Of a stretch of DNA of 64,000 nucleotides, positions 35,510 to 45,187 are shown in pieces. The notes beneath the pieces are model-generated. The model saw only the letters and a list, made by a program, of their open reading frames with translations, was not told the DNA's origin and did not search any database. This DNA is from Mactromeris polynyma (lineage: Eukaryota > Mollusca > Bivalvia > Venerida > Mactridae). The stretch spans positions 33,204,401 to 33,268,400 of the forward strand of contig JASFXZ010000004.1 of NCBI GenBank assembly GCA_032209605.1. The letters run 5' to 3'. Positions within the stretch are counted from its first letter, which is position 1. Every line of letters begins with the position of its first letter. The translations under genes were made by a program, and so were the position numbers.

Positions 35510-35868
35510 ATAGATTGCTCCCACATCTACAATATTTACCTCCCTTGTTCATAATCATCAGCCATTTTGATAGGCAAAAATGAAAAGCTCTTATAGGTGT
35601 AATTTCCAAACATGTGATAATATGTGATATATAATAATAATGGGAAAATACCAAGATAATTTGCATGTGACAACCATGTTTTCTCCAAGTTACAGAGCCA
35701 ACTGCCCACATGACCATAAGGAATAAGTTAGTTTTATATCTGATTAATTTATCATCATTTCATTATATTCTCTATAAACTTTAAGAAAATTTGCCTATCG
35801 ATATGGCTGACAATTCTGAACAAGGGAGGTAAATATTGTAAATGTGGGAACTATCTATTGTATCTGTT
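35510..35868. mobile_element. Hairpin element family E, copy 2 (about 360 bp)
   Basis: Left arm CCCACATCTACAATATTTAC then CTCCCTTGTTC; right arm GAACAAGGGAGGTAAATATT then GTAAATGTGGGAACTATCTA. The arms are inverted and extend for about 70-80 bp with mismatches. The mariner element begins 19 bp further on. Confidence 0.72.
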
Positions 35869-35886
35869 AGCTGCCAACTGTGTGTA

Positions 35887-36858
35887 CGAGGGTCATGCAA
35901 AAAGTTCTGTCACTAATGGGCTTCCGTAGTTTTATCCCAGGTATTTTTTAAAATGCTTCATTGCACTTGAATGGTGTGTCCAATAGCTAACGATATCCGT
36001 TTATTTTGTGCAAATTGCTTTTCAAATGACCGAGTTATTTCAAATTGAAATACATGCAATCATATACACTGACCAATTTACTTTTCACATTGTAAAATGG
36101 ACGAAAAGACTGAAATTCGTAGCTATATTAAATGCCGCATTAGGCTTGATATATATATTTGATGAATTGTGTGGTATATATGAACCTCAGGTCATTTCAA
36201 TGCGCACAGTTTTTAGGTGGGTTAAAGCTTTTAAAGCTGGGAAATTATCTGTCGAAGATGATACCCGTTCTGGTAGGCCTAAAACCTCTGTTACCAAGGA
36301 AAACATCGCTGCTGTAAAAGTTGTGGTCGAACAGGATGCGCGATTGTCGGTGAAAGATATAGCCTTGTCCATCTGGTCATACAGTTACTGGACGATTCTA
36401 CAAGAACTCTGTACTGAAGAAAGTGAAATAGTTTTACAATAAGAAACGTCCAAGCAAAGGATGGTCAGGAGTCCATCTTATAAACGACAACGCCTCCTCC
36501 CACAAGTGCGAGGTTGTTAAGTCTTTTTTGGCTTCTGAAAAGGTGGAAGTTGTAAACCATCCGCCTTATTCACCTGACCTGAGTCCCTGTGACTTTTTTT
36601 TATTTCCAAGGCTTAAGAAAATGCTTTCTGGAAAGAAATATAAGTCCAGAAGTTCTCTTGGCAGCGCCATTTATCAGTGTCTCCAACAGATACCAAAAGA
36701 AGACTATTTATCTGCTTTTCGCGATTGGGTAAAAAGGTTACAAAAATATGTTTCGGTAAAGGGGGAATACTTTGAAGGTTTGTAATAAAAATTATTTTGA
36801 TAAAACGTAGCACTTAAGAAATCCGAACCCAATGACAGAACTTTTTGCATGACCCTCG
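35887..36858 (+). mobile_element. Mariner (DD34D) element, 972 bp, defective
   Basis: Perfect 26-bp terminal inverted repeats (35887-35912 and 36833-36858; end sequence CGAGGGTCATGCAAAAAG) flanked by TA duplications at 35885-35886 and 36859-36860. The interior holds remains of one mariner transposase in the plus orientation. A complete mariner is about 1.3 kb, so roughly 300 bp have been lost. Perfect terminal repeats mean it could still be mobilised by a related transposase (inference). Confidence 0.95.
36090..36785 (+). pseudogene. Mariner transposase remnant, D1 deleted
   Basis: The N-terminal DNA-binding region reads DEKTEIRSYIKCRIRL, breaks frame near 36155, and resumes with MRTVFRWVKAFKAGKLSVED and then RSGRPKTS, the mariner HTH signature. 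The frame is lost again near 36400, where the segment carrying the first catalytic Asp is missing. It resumes at about 36470 with INDNASSHK (second Asp) and YSPDLSPCDFFLFPRLKK (third Asp). Exactly 34 residues separate the last two Asp, which identifies the DD34D mariner class. It ends KGEYFEGL and TAA. Confidence 0.93.
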
Positions 36859-36869
36859 TATGACCAACT

Positions 36870-37580
36870 TTGTTTTTGTTATGTACATTATTACTTTTTG
36901 ATTATTATAAATAAAAGCCTTATTTAGATGTCTTGTTTTTAAATTTTTATATTGTTTAAGTTTGAACCAATATATTTGTGCTTGACTGGGATGCATATTG
37001 ATGCCTGTAAACTCGCTATTGAGTCGATGTTCTTGTGTTAAGGACCAGCTAGAGTATTGGAGACTTTTTTTAACTGGTGACACAAGCTGATAATTTCTGT
37101 AATAAGATATTTAATGTATGTTTTTGATGTTATTGTAAGCATATTTAACTAAATGAACTGTACACCAAAACGCATCTCTGACAATCTAGCTACAAAATAA
37201 AGAAAGATAATAGACTTGATGGTTTGGCACTTATGCACACATGCCACTCGACTAATTGGGACATTCTTAATCTGTGAGACGCTCCGGGACAATGAAGATT
37301 TGCACCTTGGCCACCGTCTATGATGCGTACATATACAACTAGAGCTACAACTGAAGTAGTATGTGTACATGTACAGCAACTACGCCTACATGATTACACT
37401 CTGGTACATAGTATCTGAGACCAATCCAAGATGGTACACATGTACAGGCACCAATATACCAGCGTTTCCATTAGATTTTGTAAACTCATGATGGAGTGTG
37501 GTACAACAGTACTATATATTACCTGGGACCAAAATATCCCGGTTATCACATATTCAAAGTAGCGATAAATCCAGTGCAAG
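36870..37580. other. Non-coding stretch, nothing recognised
   Basis: AT-rich, no supported gene. Confidence 0.4.
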
Positions 37581-37590
37581 CAACACATTA

Positions 37591-37751
37591 CAGTAAAACC
37601 TCACTTTAGGACCACCTCAAAATTAAGAACACAATTTGCAAGTCCATTTTCACTATTTTGATCATTATTCAACCTCAATATTAAGACCACCTCAAATGGA
37701 AGACCAGCTTTCAATGGTCCCAAGGATGGTCTTATTATTGAGGTTTGACTG
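37591..37751. mobile_element. Pogo/Tigger-like MITE, copy B (161 bp)
   Basis: Flanked by TA on both sides. Starts CAGTAAAACCTCACTTTAGG and ends GAGGTTTGACTG, with internal AACCTCAATATTAAGACCAC and GGTCCCAAGGATGGTCTTAT. The ends are inverted repeats of each other over about 12 bases; the internal phrases form a larger imperfect hairpin. Confidence 0.8.
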
Positions 37752-37859
37752 TATTGAAGTTTCTAATAGTAATGATATGTTGACCAGACAAAGGCCTATA
37801 CAATTAAATAATGATGCTGGGGCGCTATATCGGAAAGAAGCACTGTAGTCTCTTGAATG

Positions 37860-38395
37860 ACCTCCCTTCATACAATATTATAGTTTGGTGTACATAGCAT
37901 AATAAACCAAAAATTAATATAATTAAAATATTATTAATATTTAGTTTCATAATATATTTTGCTGGCTAACAAGCTAAAAGATCATATCATTTGTATGTAT
38001 ACAAAACTAATTATATTCCAATTATCTGTATTATATATTGACTCCATTATTTGATTACAGCTTGAAATTGTGTGAGTACTGTACATGACCGTGGCTGTTT
38101 ATCGTGTGACTTTACGACGGACGGACGGACGGATAGATGCGTTAAATGCGTCCTGGACGAAATGGATTATGTATGCAACATTTTATATGAAAAACAAACG
38201 AGTTTGTGTCACTGAACAAAAAGCTATTGACTGATGTCGAATGGATTTCTACTGCGTCATTAATAGATGAATCTGAAATTCGATAAACCTGTTTTCTTAC
38301 CCCGGATAGGCGTAAATAAAGCTTAATTTTGTATAGAATGAAGTTCAGTTCGAATAGACGTCTTTGTTTCCATTGCGGACCATATCGTGTGTTTA
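37860..38395. other. Non-coding stretch
   Basis: Contains a short GGAC tandem run near 38115. No supported gene. Confidence 0.4.
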
Positions 38396-38399
38396 ACTA

Positions 38400-38705
38400 T
38401 GATAGTTATTGCCCCCGAGGCAACGAGGTGCTTTAAAATTCTGACTAAGTACCGAAGTACCCAGTAGAGCATCAATTTAATGCGATGGCGAATTGTCCGT
38501 AATGCGATTTTTAGCAGGAAATTTTATATAATGTTTTTATATTAGCAAATAAAGACTATATAGACACTCTTAATACTTCTATGTACTTCCTAGTTGTTTT
38601 AAATATTACGTATATTGACACCTCTAGAATATTTTCAACTTTTTATGATAATTATACGCATGATGATATCAATTGAAACAGTGAATTTATTAAAGGGAAG
38701 TAATT
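38400..38705 (+). repeat. Dispersed repeat family B, copy 4
   Basis: Left end TTGCCCCCGAGGCAACGAGG, forming a small hairpin, then TGCTTTAAAATTCTGACTAA; right end ATTAAAGGGAAGTAATTCAA. Spacing between ends is about 300 bp as in the other copies. The similarity with copy 5 continues for about 50 bp past the right end. Confidence 0.72.
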
Positions 38706-38784
38706 CAACAAAATATTTCAAACTATAAATAAACGCTTTCTATATTAAGCACTTTCCTCGCCGCTACATAACTATAGATTTTAC

Positions 38785-38860
38785 CGCAGGGTTATCTCGT
38801 AGAACACTCGGCCTTCAATCTGTATGTTGTGGGTTCGAACCCTTAGTGTAGGAGCTACTA
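38785..38860 (+). mobile_element. tRNA-like SINE head
   Basis: Contains GTTATCTCGTAGAACACTCG, resembling an A box, and a near-perfect B box GGGTTCGAACCCT. There is no full cloverleaf and it sits next to a family B repeat, so a SINE head is more likely than a working tRNA gene. Confidence 0.5.
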
Positions 38861-38869
38861 ACCAGTGTG

Positions 38870-40780
38870 TGTGTACATTTAAGCGCTATATATCATTGTA
38901 TCTACTTCAGTATACACTTTCAAGATTGTTTCCTACAGAAATAACATATGATATAGGTTATGTATAATGCATATGAAAGTGTTATCAACTTCACATTCTA
39001 CTATTTTGTATAACATATAAGTTGTTAATTTATGACAATCATGTCACTTTTTTGTGTATACACCTTGTATAAGAGCCAACAACACTGAACTGAATTAAAT
39101 GATCGGTATGACATTATTGAGGTTTTACTGTATAATGGTTCAGTATGGTACTGTTTCAGATTCTAAAATTTGCAATAAAATCGGCAACCGGTGACTTACA
39201 TGTCTTATTTTGAGTTTACTTGATAATGTTTGTGTTTGTTTGTATGGCTAATACTCAGGCGATTGTCATAGTGTTCTCTCCCTTTCTGTATATCTATATA
39301 GGTGGAAATAAAAGGGAAAGTATTCGTGACAATGCCATGTGGCCTAATATTGGTCAGACATTGAGTCAGATAATGCATCTAGTACTATGATCATCACACT
39401 CTAATTTAAGTATAAAATAATTTATATAATTCGGTGCATTTAACGTTCCAGTAAGCCAAGAGTCATTCTTTATAACAGAACATTTTATTTGTTTTTACGT
39501 GTACATGATACATCGTCATACAATAACATACAAAATACAAATATACAGTACATCACATGAGAACACGAAACGAACGGAAGAGCAAACGAAAACAGGGGGA
39601 TTACAACAAGTTTTATAGGACAAACAAATTATACGACGTTTTTAAATAGAAAATGTGAAAAATTACATAATTATATTGTTCAGGGTGACAATCGAGTTAT
39701 TGTATTGTTAAAGATCTTCGTTTTAAGGCATCTTTTACTAAATTAGCTTCCGACTGCACATTTACTTTATTTTTACATTTATGCAACTCAGGGAATATTG
39801 ACGGCTTTTTACAATTGTATTCGTTCTACGTAAATCAATAGTGGGTGGGTATACACATATACAATTATTAAGAGCACTCTTACAACCCATAATTGAGATA
39901 GGCAGTGTCAATATATGTCAAAGATTCACAACAATTAAATATTAAAGACAAAGATACAGGAAAATGTACGAAAAGTTACCCATCAACATTCTGATAAGCG
40001 ATCATTGACAAGATACGATAAATAATATACTTTGTCTAACAAAGTTACTGTTTGTGTCAAACATTTATCTAAAATAATCAAACATTGATCAACTTGATTA
40101 AAATATTGTTCATACGTTACGCATGATCGGGTGACGGTTGTTGCAGAAATCATACTCCGTAACAGACATTATCCGTTAACACCTACAATAAACAATTAAC
40201 CAATTAAATCATTAGTCTGGCGTACCAGACGTTTGCATTGAGTGCACATCCTAACTTGTATCACTTTACTCTTAGTGACAAACTTGTCTCAAAGCTTGAG
40301 GGAATACTAATTATTGTCTACTTAATGAAGACAATAACTGCAATTATTCACGTAGGAAATACTATATAGCTTAGAAACAACTTGACCTGGACATTATTCT
40401 TCTCTCACCACTCATTGTTACAATTGTTTCATTTATATTTATTATAATCATTATATCGTCGATATACGTCAACTATGACTGTCAGGTAATACTTTTTATC
40501 ACATAAAACGTATGAACATTAATTTTATGATACGTATTTCGAAAAGTAGCAATAAATTCCATATTTAAAAAAGGTCAAGTTCATTTCTGTAAAATATATG
40601 CAATTTACATGCAAATATATCCAACGTATTGCATCAACTCAACAGTTAAGGTAGGTGCATCTTCATGCATTTTGACTACAAATAAATGGATGCTTTTTCT
40701 GATGTTTATCTGATGATCCGTTAACAAGATTATTAATTTTTTTTTTTTTAAAGTGTTAAATGATACTATTTATCGTATTA
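38870..40780. other. Non-coding stretch upstream of the cdc25 exons
   Basis: AT-rich. It holds the truncated right end of a pogo-like MITE at about 39113-39131 (ATTGAGGTTTTACTGTA) and possibly the intron before the first recognised cdc25 exon. No N-terminal cdc25 exon was found. Confidence 0.4.
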
Positions 40781-40783
40781 CAG

Positions 40784-40916
40784 ACTTCAGTTATTCAGTG
40801 GATTTCTGGATTCTCCTGTTACCAGGGAAACTACGGAGGCTGAGATAGCATCAATCATAACACCAGAAAACAAGGGCGATAACCCTGCTGGAGTCGATTT
40901 CCTCGCGCCCAACTCG
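40784..40916 (+). CDS. cdc25: cdc25 exon a (regulatory region)
   Basis: Acceptor TATCGTATTACAG, donor GTAAGT. It encodes SGFLDSPVTRETTEAEIAS, then NPAGVDFLAPNS. The SGF and SPV(T/S)R phrases resemble the conserved N-terminal phosphorylation region of CDC25. Confidence 0.82.
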
Positions 40917-42880
40917 GTAAGTCATTTAAGTTGTCACTTGTAAATTGAAATACTGATTTCGAAGTATAATGTATACATTCAGTACATTTGTATTATGGAA
41001 CAAAAAGTAATTCATGACAATTTTCCAAAATTCAATTTCACGAAATTCGCAGTTTTCATATTGTATCTATTTTAGGTGGACTTTGCATGGAAGCCAAGAA
41101 GTCGTCGATTATCTCAGGACACACGCAGAAGTTTGTTTTCAGGCAAGCGCCTGGCTGATGGTGATCTAACTGTAGGATGTCCTAGTACCAAGAAATTGCT
41201 GGAATTGTCTGGAGAAGCTTCTGGAGAAAGTCAGGTAAATAGAATATTCAATTCACAAAGTAGTTTTTTACATTGATGTCATACATATTTGAAATAAATA
41301 CATAATCACTACTTGTACATTGCAAATGTAAGACCACCGTAGACACGTAGTATGTATTGCATTTAATTTTGGACAATAATGTACTTGCCGTATATAGAAT
41401 AACTTGCAAATTTATATATATATATATATGATAATTATGTTTACTGAACAAATGCAAAGAAGTAAACTATTAATTAAAATTGATTTTCATTTTCTCACTT
41501 TCTATTTTTCTGACGAAAGAGAGAGAATACGTAACTACAGGGAAAGTCACATACATAAGACAATGCCTCCATTTAAGTCTCGTTTATTTCAGGAAATTAT
41601 TGACGCTGTAGAACGATTGGAATCACGTGATCTCGTTGCTGATGGGTCACGTGATTACACATTACCCACAATTCCTGGCAAGCACAGCGATCTCAAATCC
41701 ATCAGTGCTGAGACAATGGCTGACGTTGTGTGTGGGGAGTACAACCAATATTTCGGACGAGTGACTGTCGTAGATTGTAGATACCCGTATGAATTTGAAG
41801 GTGGACACATTAGAGGAGCATTGAATTTGTATACCAAGGATGAAGTCCATAGTCTGCTAGAAACACCAAGAACATCAGAGAAACCACACGTGCTTATATT
41901 CCATTGTGAATTTTCATCAGAGAGAGGTCCAAAAATGTAAGTTTGAATGATTTGCAACCAAATATCAACAAATTGATTTTCATAAATTTGCACATGAATC
42001 AATATGCTTAAGTAACTTTGTTGACATCATGTTGTTGATAGTATTGTAATATATTTCACGATTATGTAACATAATTTATGACCTCTTGTGTAATTTTCAT
42101 AAGTTGATTTGTTTAATTTAAAAAAAAAAAGTTTTGTTTTTTTCAACGTACACAACAACATTTGAGCGCTGCTATAGGCTTTGCAACTTCTTTTGTAAGT
42201 GTTGTCATTTGAAGAAAACGCCACTTGTATGTGATATCACTATTTGCAAGCAGGAAACAATATTCACTCCATATGCATGGTCACTTCGTTTTCAAATTGC
42301 CATACGAGTCAAATAGTGCTTACTGTCAGTACATGATGACGTCGCATGTGACGTTTTCTGGAAATGACGTCACTTAAAGAAGAGGTTGGAAATCGTACAT
42401 TTTCATATATATTCTAGGTACCGGTTTTTACGAAGTGAAGATCGTGAAGTGAACAAGCGCCACTACCCTCGTCTTAACTTTCCTGAAGTATATCTCCTTC
42501 ATGGTGGTTACAAAACCTTCTATGAGACAAATATGGTAAATATATAGAATGTATCATTATATTTCTCAAAATTAAAAAGCACGAATACTAGTTATGTTTC
42601 AAGTGAACTTCAGCGGAATACGAAAAGTAACTATACATGTAAATGTATTTTGCACTTACACAATGTGTGCTTAGTCATTAACTAATATTATCATACATGT
42701 ACATTGTTTTTCTTGCAGGAACTGTGTGATCCAGTCAGCTACAAACCGATGTTACACGAAGACCATGCCGCCGATTTACGTCACTTCCGGATTAAATCTA
42801 AGTCATGGACGGCTGGAGAGAAACAGGTCACTAGCAGACGATATCGAAGCCGATTGTCTAGAAATCTTAGTTTCCAGTAA
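40784..42880 (+). CDS. cdc25: CDC25 dual-specificity phosphatase, 3' five exons
   Basis: CDC25 removes inhibitory phosphates from Cdk1/Cdk2 and drives entry into mitosis. Five exons join in phase: 40784-40916, 41076-41234, 41593-41936, 42418-42535 and 42719-42880 (TAA). The rhodanese-like catalytic domain is complete: LPTIPGKHSDLKSISAETM, VVDCRYPYEFEGGHIRGA, the active-site loop HCEFSSERGPKM (HCx5R, catalytic Cys and Arg present), then YRFLRSEDREVNKRHYPRL, FPEVYLLHGGYKTFYE, and the C-terminal tail with CDPVSYKPMLHEDH and KSKSWTAGEK typical of the family. The N-terminal regulatory region is only partly seen (PENKGDNPAGVDFLAPNS, and WKPRSRRLSQDTRRSLFSG with Ser/Arg sites). The first exon begins mid-codon, so one or more upstream exons are missing from my model. 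The third exon could instead start at 41524, adding 23 residues in the same frame. Confidence 0.93.
41076..41234 (+). CDS. cdc25: cdc25 exon b (regulatory region)
   Basis: Acceptor TATCTATTTTAG, donor GTAAAT, phase 0 on both sides, 53 codons. It encodes KPRSRRLSQDTRRSLFSGKR. Basic residues next to Ser suggest possible kinase and 14-3-3 sites, as in other CDC25 proteins (inference). Confidence 0.82.
41593..41936 (+). CDS. cdc25: cdc25 exon c (catalytic core)
   Basis: Acceptor TCGTTTATTTCAG, donor GTAAGT. It carries the substrate-domain start (LPTIPGKHSDLK), the CDC25 signature VVDCRYPYEFEGGHI, and the active-site Cys in HCEFSSERGP. An alternative acceptor at 41522-41523 is also in phase. Confidence 0.95.
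42418..42535 (+). CDS. cdc25: cdc25 exon d
   Basis: Acceptor TATATATTCTAG, donor GTAAAT. It completes the split Met codon of exon c and encodes YRFLRSEDREVNKRHYPRL and FPEVYLLHGGYKTFYE, a highly conserved CDC25 segment. Confidence 0.94.
42719..42880 (+). CDS. cdc25: cdc25 terminal exon
   Basis: Acceptor TTTTTCTTGCAG, TAA at 42878. It encodes the C-terminal helix and tail (YKPMLHEDHAADLRHFRIKS, then WTAGEK and an Arg-rich end RRYRSRLSRNLSFQ) which in human CDC25 contacts the Cdk/cyclin substrate. Confidence 0.94.
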   Translation, partial: ELCDPVSYKPMLHEDHAADLRHFRIKSKSWTAGEKQVTSRRYRSRLSRNLSFQ

Positions 42881-42974
42881 CTGTGGATATATACTTAAAC
42901 TATACAAAGTGCTTGACAGACGTGACTGTTTATTGCTCAATATAAGTGTGCTATGTACAATGTATAATCATACA

Positions 42975-43000
42975 TTTGTTAATGTTGTTGTTGTTGTTGT
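42975..43000 (+). repeat. GTT microsatellite in the cdc25 3' region
   Basis: Short run of GTT triplets about 95 bp after the cdc25 stop codon, probably in the 3' UTR. Confidence 0.85.
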
Positions 43001-43487
43001 TCCATATTATCATTGCTGCTTTTAATGAATGACTGCGAAGAGACATGTATAAACCCAATTCGATAAGGCTTTCATGATCGATTTATCCATTATATTGGGT
43101 ATAGGGTGGGATAGTTGTTTAAATCATGTGATATCATTTTAACTCGCTGTAAATACATGTAGGTTGTCTGAGTATACAACACCCCGATAATTAGGTAAAC
43201 ACGATAATGAAAGAAATATACAAGTTGTTATTGGTATCTTGCACATTTATCCATTTCATACATGTTTTACCGGATTCTGACAATTGCTGACAAAGGAAAA
43301 TACATGTATATTGACCTGAATCATGTTTGAATTAAAAACTCAAAGCACAAGAAGGTCTTGTTTGAATAAGTTTGAATAATATACATATGCACCGACACAT
43401 CTTAAATACATATAAGTTGTATCTGTCAAAAACGGATCTTGTTTAAGGTGTATTGATGTTACCATACTGATTATTACACTGTATAGT

Positions 43488-43855
43488 ACAAATGTTACGG
43501 AAGGTAAGAAGGGAGATACGTGACAGTGCAAATGTTACGGAAGGTAAGAAGGGAGATACGTGACAGTGCAAATGTTACGGAAGGTAGGAAGGGAGATAAG
43601 TGACAGTGCAAATGTTACGGAAGGTAAGAAGGGAGATACGTGACAGTGCAAATGTTACGGAAGGTAAGAAGGGAGATACGTGACAGTGCAAATGTTACGG
43701 AAGGTAAGAAGGGAGATACGTGACAAGTGCAACTGTTACGGAAGGTAAGCGGGGACAGACGTGACGGTGCAAATGTTACGGAAGGTAAGAAGTGACATAC
43801 GTGACGGTGCAATTGTTACGGAAGGTAAGACGTGACATACTTGTCAGTGCAAGTG
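43488..43855. repeat. 40-bp minisatellite
   Basis: Nine units of GTGCAAATGTTACGGAAGGT followed by AAGAAGGGAGATACGTGACA. The first six are nearly identical; the last three vary (AAGCGGGGACAG, AAGAAGTGACAT, AAGACGTGACAT). It lies 0.6 kb downstream of cdc25. The minus-strand frames are artefacts. Confidence 0.96.
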
Positions 43856-43859
43856 CTGT

Positions 43860-44720
43860 GGCATCTTACAGGTGAGATACATGTTTTTTAATTACGTCGA
43901 ATTCATATGTATCGGAAGTTATGTATGATACAGCTAATACTTTATAATGATTCCAAAATGTATGTAGTCTTTATCGTATGATCGCTTCTTTTTTGACATT
44001 TAGATCTGTCCTTGGTTACCGGCGTATGTATGTAGACGATAGAAGTTGATCGACTTTTATTTTACACGTTGAATGTTGATGTTAACATACTTTGGTCTAT
44101 ATCATAATACCATGCAGTGCATTCAATTTGTAAAAACCCAAACTGTTAATTAACATTCTGATTTATGGACTATTTGCAACATACATCTTGGGTCTGATAC
44201 AAGAAGGGCACTCTTATATTTGATTTACTCGTACATGAAGTATGATTACAAGTATCACATCAACCTTCATCCATTTATATAATATGTGCCGAAAAGAACT
44301 ACATATTAATTGATATTAATTGTGTTTCTTTTGTTTCAATGATTATCACAATATAAGTATGTGAAACTAAAAACTAAAGTATAGCATAGCAGTTTTTTAA
44401 TTAGGTTGGGTTTGGACGATTTCATACAAAAGCCAGCGTTTTTCGAACTTATTTGAGAATCAAGTGTATTAATAGTCAACGAGGAAAGGTCTGCTTTTTC
44501 CTTTTCAACATCTAAAGTGGTAGTTCAAAGCTCTCAACTTGATAAAAGTCTGACAGTCTTCAGTTTTCCTTCGTTGAGTTGCTTAGTTTTCCTCATTTCC
44601 GTACTTAATTTGCTTTCAAATAAACCTCCAAAAATGACAATGCATATTTTCTATTTTAGTAACGATAACAATTTTATGAAACAGGAGTTTAAAATTTGCT
44701 CCATATTTACTTTTATTTGT
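43860..44720. other. Intergenic stretch between cdc25 and the oxidoreductase gene
   Basis: AT-rich without supported features. The two genes converge here: cdc25 reads rightward, the oxidoreductase leftward. Confidence 0.45.
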
Positions 44721-44723
44721 GTA

Positions 44724-44884
44724 CAGTAAAACCTCACTTAAAGACACCTCAATAATAAGAACACAATGTTCAAGTCCATTTTACCCTATTTCGCTTTTTA
44801 TTCAACCTCAATATTAAGACTATATCAATAATAAGATCAGTTGTCAGGGGATCCAATGGTGGTCGTATGATTGAGGTTTTACTG
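44724..44884. mobile_element. Pogo/Tigger-like MITE, copy C (161 bp)
   Basis: TA at both sides (44722-44723, 44885-44886). Starts CAGTAAAACCTCACTTAAAG, ends TTGAGGTTTTACTG: an inverted repeat of about 14 bases. It ends 65 bp beyond the stop codon of the oxidoreductase gene, so it probably lies in that gene's 3' UTR, where its inverted repeat could form a hairpin in the transcript. Confidence 0.85.
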
Positions 44885-44948
44885 TATACATACATATAAA
44901 TACCGACGTATTTACACTTTTTTCTCCAGAATTCAGTGTTACTGCCGT

Positions 44949-45187
44949 TTACAATTTCGCGCGATTTTGAAATTTTATTTTAAACAGATCTTGCGGTAAC
45001 TCCGACGCCCATCCATCCAGCATCATGCTTGAACCAAGGCGACCAATCTCATCACATGACTTAGCAGCGTATCCATTATCACCAATCGCTACACCAAGAC
45101 TGTCGTGTACTTTATCAATGTAAGGTCGGATTGTTGGTGTGTCCATGATGGCGCAGCTGTCCCCTTTCCATGATGGAAACGTTATCC
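44949..45187 (-). CDS. Oxidoreductase terminal exon
   Basis: Acceptor TGTTCGTCTTACAG. It encodes DSCAIMDTPTIRPYIDKVHD, LGVAIGDNGYAAKSCDEIGR and ends WASELPQDLFKIKFQNRAKL with TAA. The GDNGYAAKS block is the C-terminal FAD-contact region of the DAO fold. Confidence 0.9.

Noticed and set aside
38785..38860. Working tRNA gene
   Set aside because: A good B box but no convincing acceptor stem or anticodon loop; a SINE head explains it better. A covariance search would settle it.
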